Program-made: the position numbers and the translations under genes
Shown: in pieces, positions 25,501-33,658 of the stretch
How the letters are laid out: each line of letters begins with the position of its first letter
Position numbering within the stretch: the first letter of the stretch is position 1
Assembly (NCBI GenBank): GCA_015231915.1
Contig: JADGAR010000003.1
Span: forward strand, 1-64,000
Direction of reading: 5' to 3'
From: Magnetococcales bacterium
Lineage (GTDB): Bacteria; Pseudomonadota; Magnetococcia; Magnetococcales; Magnetaquicoccaceae
DNA length: 64,000 nucleotides
The notes under the pieces: model-generated
Database searches by the model: none
Seen by the model: only the letters and a program-made list of their open reading frames with translations
What the model was told of the DNA's origin: nothing

Positions 25501-26263
25501 CGGCGTGCAGCGCCTCCTCGACTACCTGGAAGCTGGTTTTCAGGTCATCGGTGAAGCGTTCGGCCTCTTGCCGCTGGACGGCATGGATGCGCTGCCGTTC
25601 CAGCCGGTTGACATGGATCAGAAGCGAGGTCACCAGGAGCAGGACGATGAGCAATCCGCCGCTCATGAACTTGCGGGGCTGCTGCCACTCTTTTCCCAGG
25701 GCGGGAGACCAGATCAAAAGCAAAGGAGCGATGACCAGCACGCCGATGGTATCGCCCAACCACCAGGTGAAGATGTTGAACGTCAGGTTTTCCGGGGTGA
25801 TGATGCCGCTGCCGAGCAGGGTGAGGGGGCCGACCAGGGCGCTCACCAGGCAACTGACCGGCCCGCCCAGCAGCAGGGTGAAAAGAATTTTTCTTCCGGA
25901 AAAAAAGATCCGTTCCGCGCCGACAAGACGCAGGATCAGCCAGCCACCCAGCCAGGCGGCCATGGTGGAGCCGGCGGCGATGAGGGCGGCGTTGAGCAGG
26001 GCGCTCCCAGCCAGCCAATCGCCATCCAGGGTGACGCCGATGCGGTAGAGATTGGCGGCCATGGCCCCCAGCCAGATGCCGGGCCAGTTGCGGAGTCCCA
26101 GCAGGAGCAGACCCGCCAGGGCGACGCCTGCCGGGGGCCAGATGGCGGAGGCGTAATCCGGCACCAGGGGTTGCCACTGGCCGAGGAGTGCCGCCAGAAA
26201 ATAGCCTCCGGCCAGCCAGGGCCAGAGGCGCAATTGTGCGTTCGGGACATTGAAGGAGCGCAT
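22553..26263 (-). CDS. MASE1-CHASE-PAS-GGDEF-EAL cyclic di-GMP protein
   Basis: A 1236-residue membrane protein for cyclic di-GMP turnover. The N-terminal third is a MASE1-type multi-helix sensor, followed by a CHASE extracellular domain (ERYPGIAAVEWIPRLS) and a membrane helix. Two PAS units precede a GGDEF domain with intact RLGGDEF (887-891) and an inhibitory I-site RRND (878-881). The EAL domain has Glu1015 in ESLVRW, LEITES and DDFGTGYSSLNYL, so both synthesis and breakdown could be active. The ATG at 26263 has AAGGGA six bases upstream; the slightly longer frame would begin with TTG. It is the first gene of the operon that reaches pcm. Confidence 0.92.
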   Translation of the reverse strand: MRSFNVPNAQLRLWPWLAGGYFLAALLGQWQPLVPDYASAIWPPAGVALAGLLLLGLRNWPGIWLGAMAANLYRIGVTLDGDWLAGSALLNAALIAAGSTMAAWLGGWLILRLVGAERIFFSGRKILFTLLLGGPVSCLVSALVGPLTLLGSGIITPENLTFNIFTWWLGDTIGVLVIAPLLLIWSPALGKEWQQPRKFMSGGLLIVLLLVTSLLIHVNRLERQRIHAVQRQEAERFTDDLKTSFQVVEEALHAVAGFLRLTPDVDAERFRDFTRRILERYPGIAAVEWIPRLSAEERPRLEARARLWYPDFRITERNSSGAWIDAASRAFYYPVTLVEPLPGNNQAVGFDLGSNPARLAAIEAARDSGQASATARVTLVQDKVQKIGILLLAPYYRSVTPPTTLEERRTDLLGFALGGIRIEDLVAATLARWKENPLAFEIQVIDTTPEDNLLFRTPEFSQAKGQAFVQEIRVADRLWRLSFRLNPTGSAWSAWITLVGGLFLTALLEGFLLLTVSRDIHTNNLVRQRTLDLERTQRALTATASLQRAILDSAHSTIISTDVDGRIQSFNNAAVQQLGYAPEELIGLQTPAILHDAAEVERRAALLSQEFGEQVPPGFEVFVAKARRGLPDEHEWSYIRKDGTCFPVSLTVTAMRDPDGAINGFLGVGVDITRRKQDQARLLLAHKVIENTSEAIVITDARGRFTFVNRAFEQVTGWSVDEVIGRPSNVTKSGRHDEAFYRKMWSDLAEQGNWSGEIWDRRKNGEVFPKWLSISALKDGTGQVLHYVGLFSDISQQKEAEEKLEKLAYYDPLTNLPNRVLFRERLEHSIEIAARHQSGVALFFIDLDRFKFVNDTMGHAAGDELLRIVADRLLAQVRRNDTIARLGGDEFTVILTDLTRAEQVSPIARKMIESLQLPMTIHNQEVSIGGSIGIALYPDDGEDFETLTKHADMAMYLAKERGRNNFQFFAKELQTRILERISMESDLGKALENQELLLHYQPKFDAQTRRVVGMESLVRWQKPGQGLVSPAKFIPLAEETGLILPIGEWILERSCRQSLEWRQGDQCPLQVAVNLSARQFQQPNLIGMVRSVLEQTGLPPACLELEITESMLMGNVEESVAIMKRLRELGISLAMDDFGTGYSSLNYLKKFPVNTLKIDQSFVRELRADSSDASIVLAIIGLARALHLKVVAEGVENAHQLDFLRENGCDLIQGFFLAKPMPGEAFARFVQEQGHA

Positions 26264-26395
26264 GCCGGATCCCTTGTCCAATCACCATGCCGATGTGTCG
26301 AATTCCCCCACATTGTCGATGGTACACCAATCCGCCTGGCGTTGCCACCGCAAATCGGGGCGCATGCTTTCAATAATAAAATTGCAATATTTTCC

Positions 26396-26423
26396 TTGCT
26401 TTCGCCCTGTATGGAGCCATAAT
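26396..26423 (+). promoter_or_regulatory. Predicted sigma-70 promoter for the 26470 gene
   Basis: TTGCTT at 26396-26401 and CATAAT at 26418-26423 with a 16-base spacer, 46 bases before the ATG. Confidence 0.45.
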
Positions 26424-26469
26424 GGAGCACCAGGGAAGGAGGTCTTGCATACTATGGAAGGAGGCAGAC

Positions 26470-26736
26470 ATGGAACATAAAACAACTCCGTTGGTTGGCA
26501 GTTTTCCACTGATCGTCCTGGGGGGCTTTTGCATCATGGGAGTCACCCTGAACGGCATTTTCGACAATCCTGGAGAGCTGATTCGCCACGATCTGGTGTT
26601 TGGTCCCATCATCGCCACATGTCGCATTGTCATTCCGCTGTTTCTGACCCTGGGCGTCGTTTATTGGCTGGCCACCATCAAGAAGTGCCACACCTGTGGA
26701 AAGATTCTGTTCTGGAAAAAGAGCAACAGGACGTAA
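26470..26736 (+). CDS. Small inner-membrane protein with C-terminal CxxC motif
   Basis: An 88-residue protein with two predicted membrane helices (FPLIVLGGFCIMGVTL and IIATCRIVIPLFLTLGVVYWL) and a short basic tail KKCHTCGKILFWKK whose two cysteines could bind metal or form a disulfide. A strong AGGAGG ribosome site lies seven bases before the ATG and an intrinsic terminator follows, so it appears to be a single-gene transcript. I do not recognise its family. Confidence 0.7.
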   Translation: MEHKTTPLVGSFPLIVLGGFCIMGVTLNGIFDNPGELIRHDLVFGPIIATCRIVIPLFLTLGVVYWLATIKKCHTCGKILFWKKSNRT

Positions 26737-26763
26737 ATCACACCAAGCAAGACCCTCATCCCG

Positions 26764-26802
26764 CCGGAGACCCTGGCCTTGTCGGGGTTTCCGGTTTTTT
26801 TT
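26764..26802 (+). terminator. Intrinsic terminator
   Basis: CCGGAGACCC (26764-26773) pairs with GGGTTTCCGG ending at 26794 (10 base pairs, one G-T), followed by eight T. It ends the transcript of the small membrane protein gene and lies only 25 bases before the next start. Confidence 0.85.
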
Positions 26803-26826
26803 CATACCCAATTGATGGAGCCTGCC

Positions 26827-27045
26827 ATGCAACGTCTTGCCGCTGTGCGCACCGGGTCACGGGAACCGGGAATGGTCATCGGTTATGCCAAATCCATCGG
26901 CATGGAGGCGGAAACCTGCGAGGAGTGTGGCGGAACCGGGCAACAGATCATGCTGGACGAGAGTGACCGGCGGGTTGCGTGTCACTGGTGTCATGGTCAG
27001 GGGGTGCTTACGGCGGGGTTCGGCATGCCGGCGCTGGGAGAGTGA
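26827..27045 (+). CDS. Small DnaJ-type zinc-finger protein
   Basis: A 72-residue protein dominated by two CxxCxGxG motifs, CEECGGTG and CHWCHGQG, separated by about 16 residues. This is the zinc-binding repeat of the DnaJ/Hsp40 cysteine-rich domain, but there is no J domain. Such mini proteins usually bind one zinc and act in protein contacts. GGAG lies six bases before ATG 26827; an in-frame ATG at 26815 would remove that site. It sits just after an intrinsic terminator, so it needs read-through or its own promoter, which I cannot point to with confidence. Confidence 0.7.
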   Translation: MQRLAAVRTGSREPGMVIGYAKSIGMEAETCEECGGTGQQIMLDESDRRVACHWCHGQGVLTAGFGMPALGE

Positions 27046-27055
27046 AAATTATCGC

Positions 27056-27084
27056 TTGACGTGTGCGACAAGGCTTTGTAATCT
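27056..27084 (+). promoter_or_regulatory. Predicted sigma-70 promoter for the pseudokinase gene
   Basis: TTGACG at 27056-27061 and TAATCT at 27079-27084, 17 bases apart. It would give an untranslated leader of about 165 bases before the ATG at 27258; I see no known riboswitch in that leader. Confidence 0.5.
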
Positions 27085-27257
27085 AAGAACATTAACGAGA
27101 ACGGTTCATGCGCGCGCACAAGGCTGGATGCTTTCGATAATGGATTTTGAAACGTAGAGTCGGGACCAAAACAAACTTTTTTGTATCTTTCTGGGGGGAT
27201 GCAGGTTAGTATTGGTTGTGATTTGGCGGGAACACTCGAACAATGGTAAGGAGTGGG

Positions 27258-29105
27258 ATGGCCCCAACCCTGCACATCGGTGAAGTCTACCTCAACCGTT
27301 ATCAGGTCCGTTCGGAACTGAAGCAGGACCCCTTTTGCTCCACCTGTCTGGCCACTGACCGCACCACCGGGTTGCCGGTGCAACTGGTGGCCATTCCGAC
27401 GCAAATCACGGAAAACGAACGAGATTTTATCAATTTCAAGCGCAATTTCACCTTTCTGTCCCACCTGAACCACCCCAACATCGCCCGTGTTTTCTCCCTG
27501 GAGAAGGATCCCGAGACCGATACGATGTTCTATGTGATGGAACACGTGGAGGGGACCGATCTGCGCACCCTGCGCATGACACGCAAAAAAGAGGCGTTCA
27601 CGGTGCCGGAGGCGTTGAAGATCTGCCGTCAGATTGCCTCGGCCCTCGACTTTGCCCATCAGTACCTGCTGCACCGCAATTTGCGACCGCAAAACATCCT
27701 GATCACCCAAGACAACGTGGTGAAGGTGACCGGTTTCGACCTGCTGCCGGAAAAACGCAGCATGGAGTTGCGTGTCTCCCATCTCAAGCGTCACCCGGAA
27801 GACGCCTTGTTGTTGCAAAACTATCTGGCCCCGGAGATGTTTTTCGATTTCATCGTGCCGACCTCGACGGTGGACCATTATGCCCTGGCGGCCATTTTCT
27901 ACGAGTTGACCACCGGGCAGTTGCCCTTTGACATGACCGACAACCGGGAACTGATGTTCGCGATCTGCAATTCGACGCCTCGGATGGCCAAGTCGTTGAG
28001 CAAAAAGGCGAATCAGGCCGTTCTACAATGCATGTCCAAGGATCCCGGCAACCGCTATCCCACGGCAATGGAATTCATGCAAGCGGTGGGCCAAACCGGG
28101 AGCCTGCCGGTGCCTACCAGGCAGATGACGGTTGGGGCCGGGATGCTGGCCTCGTTCGGGCTGATCTGGGTGGCGGTGACCTCGTTGCCGGTGTTTGCGC
28201 CCTTCTTGTTGAAATCGGATCCCACCACCACGGTATCGGAGGTGACCAAGGTTCCGGCCACGGCACGGGATGCCACAATGGTGCCGCCGGTGGATGTGGC
28301 GATTCCGGAGGCCTCCCTGGAGCAGGGTGCGACGCGCGCCACGGCGCGTCCCCGTGACGAGGCGGTCAGGCGGCTCTTGTTGCGGGTGGAGAGCCGGCCC
28401 CAGGGGGCCACGTTGATCCTGGATGGCAAGCGACTGGGGACCACGCCCTTCAACGCGGGTTGGGTCAAGGCGGGGGCGCATCAACTGCGACTGGAGAAGG
28501 AACGTTATGCCCCGGTGGAGATGGAGGTGGACCTGACCAAGGACACGGTGGTGGATTTGACCCTGGATCGGCAGCCCAACTCGATGATGTCGGAGACCGA
28601 CGAGAAGATCAAGCGCGCCGAGCTTTTCTCCAAAAGCCAGGTGGAGCAGGCCAAAAAGCGGGAACGGGAGGTCGAATCCCTCTTGAAACAGGCCAACCGC
28701 GCCTTTGACAACGAGCGTCTCACCCGCCCCAGGGGCGAGAGCGCCGTGGATTTGTATCGCAAGGTCCTGGACGTGGACCCGGAGAATCAGCCCGCCCGGC
28801 AGGGATTGGACCGGGTGATCGAGCGTCTGCTGGCCATGGGTCTGGAGGATCTGGAGAACTGGCGTCTGGTGCATCCCCCGGATCAGAACGCCCTGACCAA
28901 ATTCCGCACCGTGCTGGCCGTGGACGCCCACAACGCCAGCGCCAAGGCCGGCCTGGAGGGCATCGTGGACCGCCTGATGAGCCTCGCCCAGCGCTACACC
29001 CAAGAACCGGACAAGGCCCTCTCCTATCTCAACCAGGCGGAAAAGGTCCTCCCCGGCCTCCCGAGAATCGCAGAAGCGAGGGCTGCGGTTTCCAGAAAGA
29101 ATTGA
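27258..29105 (+). CDS. Serine/threonine pseudokinase with transmembrane segment and PEGA domain
   Basis: A 615-residue protein. Residues 15-280 align with eukaryote-like Ser/Thr kinases (FYVMEHVEGTDLRTL, LHRNLRPQNIL, LAPEMF), but every catalytic residue is replaced: the VAIK lysine is Pro47 (LVAIP), HRD is HRN (139-141) and DFG is GFD (159-161). A membrane helix follows (291-318), then a PEGA domain (about 369-435: RPQGATLILDGKRLGTTPF), a coiled coil and helical repeats at the C-terminus. It is probably a membrane-anchored scaffold that senses the envelope. TAAGGAG precedes ATG 27258; ATG 27243 would be upstream of it. It converges with the STAND gene. Confidence 0.88.
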   Translation: MAPTLHIGEVYLNRYQVRSELKQDPFCSTCLATDRTTGLPVQLVAIPTQITENERDFINFKRNFTFLSHLNHPNIARVFSLEKDPETDTMFYVMEHVEGTDLRTLRMTRKKEAFTVPEALKICRQIASALDFAHQYLLHRNLRPQNILITQDNVVKVTGFDLLPEKRSMELRVSHLKRHPEDALLLQNYLAPEMFFDFIVPTSTVDHYALAAIFYELTTGQLPFDMTDNRELMFAICNSTPRMAKSLSKKANQAVLQCMSKDPGNRYPTAMEFMQAVGQTGSLPVPTRQMTVGAGMLASFGLIWVAVTSLPVFAPFLLKSDPTTTVSEVTKVPATARDATMVPPVDVAIPEASLEQGATRATARPRDEAVRRLLLRVESRPQGATLILDGKRLGTTPFNAGWVKAGAHQLRLEKERYAPVEMEVDLTKDTVVDLTLDRQPNSMMSETDEKIKRAELFSKSQVEQAKKREREVESLLKQANRAFDNERLTRPRGESAVDLYRKVLDVDPENQPARQGLDRVIERLLAMGLEDLENWRLVHPPDQNALTKFRTVLAVDAHNASAKAGLEGIVDRLMSLAQRYTQEPDKALSYLNQAEKVLPGLPRIAEARAAVSRKN

Positions 29106-29145
29106 TTGATTCTATTGCTTCTCATTTGCTCTTGCCTGCTTTGGT

Positions 29146-32100
29146 TTATTGCAGCAAGGCGTTCAGGCGACTTTTGGGGAAATCCAGATTGAACTGAAAA
29201 GGCTTCTGGTCAGGAAATTTCGCATAAGCCTTCTCCACGATCTCGATTGCCCGGCGAAAATGGTCGATGGCCTCCTGGCGATTGCCTTGCACCTCGCTCA
29301 CCAGACCCATTCTTTCATGACCGATGGCCAAGTCGCGCTGCCACCCGGCATTGCCGGGATCCAGCGCAGCCAGACGCTTTATGATCTCCATCCCTGCCCG
29401 ATAGGCGGACAAGGCGCCGGACAGATCTCCCTGTGCACGAAGCATGTCCCCGATCTTGTTGTGGCTCGCCCAAAGATCGCGCTGCCATTCGGTATTGCCG
29501 GGATCCTGCGCGGTCAGACGCTGTATGATCTCCATCCCTGCCCGATAGGTGGACAAAGCACCGGACAGATCTCCCTGGGCACTCAACAGATTCCCGACCT
29601 TTTCGTGGCTCATCGAAAGGTCGCGCTGCCACCCGGCCTTTCCGGGATCCTGAACTGCCAGACACTGTATGATCTTCATCCCTGACCGATAGGCGGACAA
29701 AGCCCTAAACAGATCTCCCTGGACACTCAACACATCTCCGAGCTTTACGTGGCTTACCGAAAGATCGCGCTGCCACTCGGCATTGCCGGGATCCCGCGCG
29801 GTCAGACGCTGTCTGATTTCCATCCCCGTCCGATAGGCGGACAAGGCGCCGGCCTGATCTCCCTGGGCATAAAGCACGTCCCCGATCTTTTCGTGGCTCA
29901 CCGAAAGGTCACTCTGATAAGTGGTGTTGCCTGGATCCTGCTCAACCAGTCCACGCGCAATCTCCATGGCCTTGCGATACCCCGCCAAGGCTTCTTGCAG
30001 GTTGCCTTGCGCCTGCAACACATCGCCAACCGAATTCAAAGATACCGTCAAATTTCTTTGCTGATCCATTGACAACTGGGAAACATCCCCCAACTGCTCA
30101 AAATAGGCCAGGGCCTTGCGCGCCGTCTGTTCCAGCAGATCCAGGCGACCAAAGGGTTGCAGGCGATCCTGCAGGTCGAAAATGATGAAATCCACCAATT
30201 CTTCTGCCTGGGATCTGGCCAACTCCGCTCTCTGCGTGGCAAGCCGCAATTCCTGATCTTGAAGCTGCTTCTGCTGCTGCGCCATTGCAGCTTTCTGCAA
30301 TGATGCTTCAATGAATTGTTGCATTGTGTCGGACAATTCTTCACGACGGGACAAGAGGGTCCGGCCATCGGTCAAACGAATTTCACCGGCCAACAGCAAC
30401 TCTTCGTGGCGATCCTGTCGTTCCCACTCCTCACAAGCGCTTGCCAATCGATCCCGCGCCAGCAGAAAGTCGCTGTCTTCCGCGATGACCTTTTTCAGAT
30501 GTGACCACTCCTTGAGCAGGGTTTCGTGGGCCAGACGGACGGTGGCATTGTTGTCGTCGCCACCGGTGACCAACAACCGCCCCGCCACCAATCCCTCCAG
30601 CACACTCATGCGTTCTGGTGTGGTGGCGATCTCCCGTTTCTTGGCGACACGGGCCACAACAGTTCTATCAGTGGGATGGATGGTCACCAACTGCCGCAAT
30701 AACGATGGCAGCGCGGCAAGATCCGGCTGCTTCATCTTCCAGCAAATCGCCTCGGCCTGGCGTGCGATGGCGCCTTGCAAGCCCCCCAGAGCGCGATAAC
30801 TTGCCAGCGTCAACGTCCCTCCCCTGCCAGCCTTTGCGTCCTTGCGGTAGAGTTCATCCAGCAGAAACTCCAGCATCGGCAGACAACCCGGCGAGCCAGC
30901 CACCTCATCCAGCAACAGCTCATCCACCCGCTTTTTTTGCCCTTCGTCCCACCCGAACGCGATACCGGCCATTTCGGCGGGACGCAGAATCATCTGCCGG
31001 TACTCCTCCTGGTTGGGCGGTGCGAGAAAATAGTGCCCCTCCCCGTCCGCCAAGGCCCGCAGTTGCGGGATCTCCAGGGCGCGGTGATAAAAATCGCTGC
31101 GCATGGTCGCCATCATCCAGACCACCTCGGAGCGGACCCAGGCATCCAGCAACGCACACCACTCCTCCCGCTCCTGGGCCGTGATGGCCGTCATGGTGAA
31201 CAACTCCTCCATCTGGTCGATGACCAGCAGCAGGAACTCATAGCTTGTATTGCCCTGCAAGGCCTGGCTGAGCAATGACGCCCCATAATCCGACGACTTT
31301 TTCCACAACTCACCCAGCCCTTTCGCGTCCTGGCCGATTTGCCGCAACTGCGGCATAGCAGCCAGCACCACGCTGGCCAGGCCGGCCCACAGGTTGCCGC
31401 CCGCCTCTGCAGGACGGAACGTGGCGTGATGCCAGGCACTCACCCCGTACACCACGCCGGGGGTGGTTAACTGCGGCACGAACCCGGCCTGTATCAGGGA
31501 AGACTTGCCCGCGCCACTCGGCCCCAGCACCAGCAAAAAGGGCGAATCGGCCTCCAACCGCCGGGCGAAACGTTCGAACACCTCCTTTTTCGCCTGCTCG
31601 CGCCCGAAAAAGAGCTCCGCATGTTCAATCCCAAAGGCTTGCAACCCCAAAAACGGGGATCCCCCATACCATGCCACTTGCCCGGCAGTTCCTGCCGAAA
31701 TTCTGCGGCGAATCAACTCCCGCAGATGCTCTTCAAGCTGCTTTTCGAACGCATCAAGTTGCACGAACCGGTTGAAAGCCCGAACGAACGCCCCGGTGGG
31801 GGTCTGGAAATGACGCTCCCAAAAAGCGTTCAATGCCTCCCACTGCCGCTTGATCCCGTCAAGCTCCGGCGAATTTTTAAAAGTCACCACCGGGTTCACA
31901 TCCTTGCGGTAGACCAGAATGTCGGGTTTGTCCCCCGACTTCTGCCTGGCCAGCAAGGCATCCTCGAACTCCCACTCGGTCCCGGTCACTGGGTAACGTT
32001 CATCCATGCCCTGGTAGCGATCCGGCAGCAAAGTCCCCAGTCGGGCCCAGAGGATCACCACCACGATGTCGGTTGCGGAAGGTCTGGTAATGATATCCTG

Positions 32101-32268
32101 GAAATGACCGGAAGCCGGCATCGGCTCGTATTCCCAAAGGATCGGCTCAATGATGAAATCTTGGGAAAACTCACTCTGCAAACGATTGATGACACAGGTC
32201 GCACGCTGTCTTTCGTCCGCCACGTCGCCGGGCGAGGAGATGAAAATTTTAAAAGGGGTTGCAGACAT
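29146..32268 (-). CDS. DUF4062-nSTAND1 NTPase-TPR protein, possible defence protein
   Basis: A 1040-residue multidomain protein. An N-terminal DUF4062 domain (KIFISSPGDVADERQ) is followed by a STAND-type AAA+ NTPase with Walker A GPSGAGKS (249-256) and Walker-B-like LLLVIDQMEEL, then helical regions and six TPR-like units of 48 residues (about 720-1030) ending near the stop. The domain order effector-STAND-repeats is that of ligand-triggered conflict proteins: repeats sense, the NTPase oligomerises, the N-terminus acts. The ATG at 32268 is used; an in-frame TTG lies six bases earlier. It is monocistronic, facing the pseudokinase gene. No phage defence gene adjoins it, so the role is inferred. 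Confidence 0.85.
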   Translation of the reverse strand: MSATPFKIFISSPGDVADERQRATCVINRLQSEFSQDFIIEPILWEYEPMPASGHFQDIITRPSATDIVVVILWARLGTLLPDRYQGMDERYPVTGTEWEFEDALLARQKSGDKPDILVYRKDVNPVVTFKNSPELDGIKRQWEALNAFWERHFQTPTGAFVRAFNRFVQLDAFEKQLEEHLRELIRRRISAGTAGQVAWYGGSPFLGLQAFGIEHAELFFGREQAKKEVFERFARRLEADSPFLLVLGPSGAGKSSLIQAGFVPQLTTPGVVYGVSAWHHATFRPAEAGGNLWAGLASVVLAAMPQLRQIGQDAKGLGELWKKSSDYGASLLSQALQGNTSYEFLLLVIDQMEELFTMTAITAQEREEWCALLDAWVRSEVVWMMATMRSDFYHRALEIPQLRALADGEGHYFLAPPNQEEYRQMILRPAEMAGIAFGWDEGQKKRVDELLLDEVAGSPGCLPMLEFLLDELYRKDAKAGRGGTLTLASYRALGGLQGAIARQAEAICWKMKQPDLAALPSLLRQLVTIHPTDRTVVARVAKKREIATTPERMSVLEGLVAGRLLVTGGDDNNATVRLAHETLLKEWSHLKKVIAEDSDFLLARDRLASACEEWERQDRHEELLLAGEIRLTDGRTLLSRREELSDTMQQFIEASLQKAAMAQQQKQLQDQELRLATQRAELARSQAEELVDFIIFDLQDRLQPFGRLDLLEQTARKALAYFEQLGDVSQLSMDQQRNLTVSLNSVGDVLQAQGNLQEALAGYRKAMEIARGLVEQDPGNTTYQSDLSVSHEKIGDVLYAQGDQAGALSAYRTGMEIRQRLTARDPGNAEWQRDLSVSHVKLGDVLSVQGDLFRALSAYRSGMKIIQCLAVQDPGKAGWQRDLSMSHEKVGNLLSAQGDLSGALSTYRAGMEIIQRLTAQDPGNTEWQRDLWASHNKIGDMLRAQGDLSGALSAYRAGMEIIKRLAALDPGNAGWQRDLAIGHERMGLVSEVQGNRQEAIDHFRRAIEIVEKAYAKFPDQKPFQFNLDFPKSRLNALLQ
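29182..30045 (-). repeat. Six tandem 144-bp units encoding TPR-like repeats
   Basis: Six 48-codon units at the 3' end of the STAND gene, each centred on QGDLSGALSAYRAGMEI-like text and DPGN. The middle units are nearly identical at the DNA level (for example GGACAGATCTCCCTG recurs), which implies recent duplication or gene conversion in the putative sensor. Confidence 0.8.
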
Positions 32269-32350
32269 GGGCAAAATACTCGACTGAAGATGAGAGAGCC
32301 ATCATTCTTATCCAGCCGCCGCCGATTGTCAAACCTCCATGCGTCATGAA

Positions 32351-33658
32351 CTAGCGCCGCCCGCCCGCCTCAGCCACCACCAGTTTCTTCTCCACCCCCA
32401 GATACCAGATCACCAACCCGATGGCGATCATGATGCAAAACAGGTGCAGCATCCCCCCCAGACCGAACATGCCGATGGCCATGGACGACAGGAGCGCAAT
32501 GGCCAACTGGCTGTAGCCAATGCCGCTCACCGGGTCCACCAGATTGCGAATGCGCCAGGCCCGCGCCACGCTCAGCCACAACAGCCCCATCAGCGGCAGC
32601 AGGGTCTGCACCCCTCCCTCGATCCAGATGAATAAATAAATGTTGTGCGGACGCGGGTTTTCGTTCGACCAGGTGCCATACCCGGCAAACGTGGTGGGCA
32701 GTTGCCGCAGATATTCGATGCTCCCCATGCCATAACCGAACGGATTGACCGTGGCCAGGTCGAAATAGGCCTGCCAGATGCCGGAACGGGAGTCGTTGCG
32801 CTCGTTGATCTCGAACGTGGCGCGATCCTTGTTGGCGCTCAGGGCCACTTCCAGCAACTCATCGGGCGCGGCCACCTGCAAGAAGATCGTGATGGTCAGA
32901 AAGGCCAGCACCGCACGCATGACCTTGCCCTGCAGACTCGTCAGCACCAGCACCCCGGCGGCGACCCCCGCCCAGGTGGTGCGGGAGAAGGAGAGCAGCA
33001 AACCCAGGACCAGGATTACGGTCATCGCCACCGAGCGCCAATAGCGCCACTTCGAACCCCGTTTCCCGACCCCGCTCAACACCTGGTGCAAGGTGATCAG
33101 AAAGGCCGGCATGATCGACAAGCCGAAATAGGTGGGGTCGGTGAGCAGACCGGTCATGCGCATGGCGTTCGGGTCCTTGCCGGTGGGCAACCCCATGGAA
33201 AGCAGCATCCCGCCGACGGCGTTCAAACCCGGAATCATGAACAGCAAGCCGTACAGGCTGGAAATCACCCCGTACCAGACGAACACCCGCAAAAAAAACT
33301 CCAGATCCGGCACGCTGCGAATCGTCAACACCAACGCCATCCCGATCCCGACGATACGCACCAGATTGACGACCCCCTCCCACAGACCAGGGGGAACCGG
33401 GCCAAGCACGCTGCTGGCGGTATAAAAGAAACTGAAAATAATGAACAATTGTGCAGGCTTGCGAATCCAGGCATAGGGCCGCCCCTGTTTCAGGGCCACG
33501 GCGATCATCAATGCGCCCACCACCAGAGGGAAACGGGAGGGCAGGCTTCCCACCGGGAAAAAATTGACGGTCAACGGCCAAACCGCGTAGGCCAGAAAAA
33601 AATAAAAGCTCGCAAAGCGGACCCCCAGGCTCAGGGTGGTTCTAGTGGCGGTGGCCAT
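32351..33658 (-). CDS. O-antigen ligase/polymerase family membrane protein
   Basis: A 435-residue integral membrane protein with about ten helices and a large periplasmic loop near the C-terminal half (NDSRSGIWQAYFDLATVNPFG), matching the Wzy_C/O-antigen ligase family that polymerises or ligates lipid-linked glycans outside the inner membrane. GGGAGAA lies six bases before ATG 33658, which overlaps the 3' end of the glycosyltransferase gene; a longer frame starting at 33682 has no such site. It is the last gene of the polysaccharide operon. Polymerase versus ligase cannot be separated by sequence alone. Confidence 0.85.
   Translation of the reverse strand: MATATRTTLSLGVRFASFYFFLAYAVWPLTVNFFPVGSLPSRFPLVVGALMIAVALKQGRPYAWIRKPAQLFIIFSFFYTASSVLGPVPPGLWEGVVNLVRIVGIGMALVLTIRSVPDLEFFLRVFVWYGVISSLYGLLFMIPGLNAVGGMLLSMGLPTGKDPNAMRMTGLLTDPTYFGLSIMPAFLITLHQVLSGVGKRGSKWRYWRSVAMTVILVLGLLLSFSRTTWAGVAAGVLVLTSLQGKVMRAVLAFLTITIFLQVAAPDELLEVALSANKDRATFEINERNDSRSGIWQAYFDLATVNPFGYGMGSIEYLRQLPTTFAGYGTWSNENPRPHNIYLFIWIEGGVQTLLPLMGLLWLSVARAWRIRNLVDPVSGIGYSQLAIALLSSMAIGMFGLGGMLHLFCIMIAIGLVIWYLGVEKKLVVAEAGGRR

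Noticed and set aside
23018-26422. A 1134-residue open frame on the plus strand opposite the GGDEF-EAL gene
   Set aside because: Same shadow composition; the minus strand carries RLGGDEF and ESLVRW in order.
27085-27257. Known riboswitch in the long leader of the pseudokinase gene
   Set aside because: No conserved core of any riboswitch class I know is visible.
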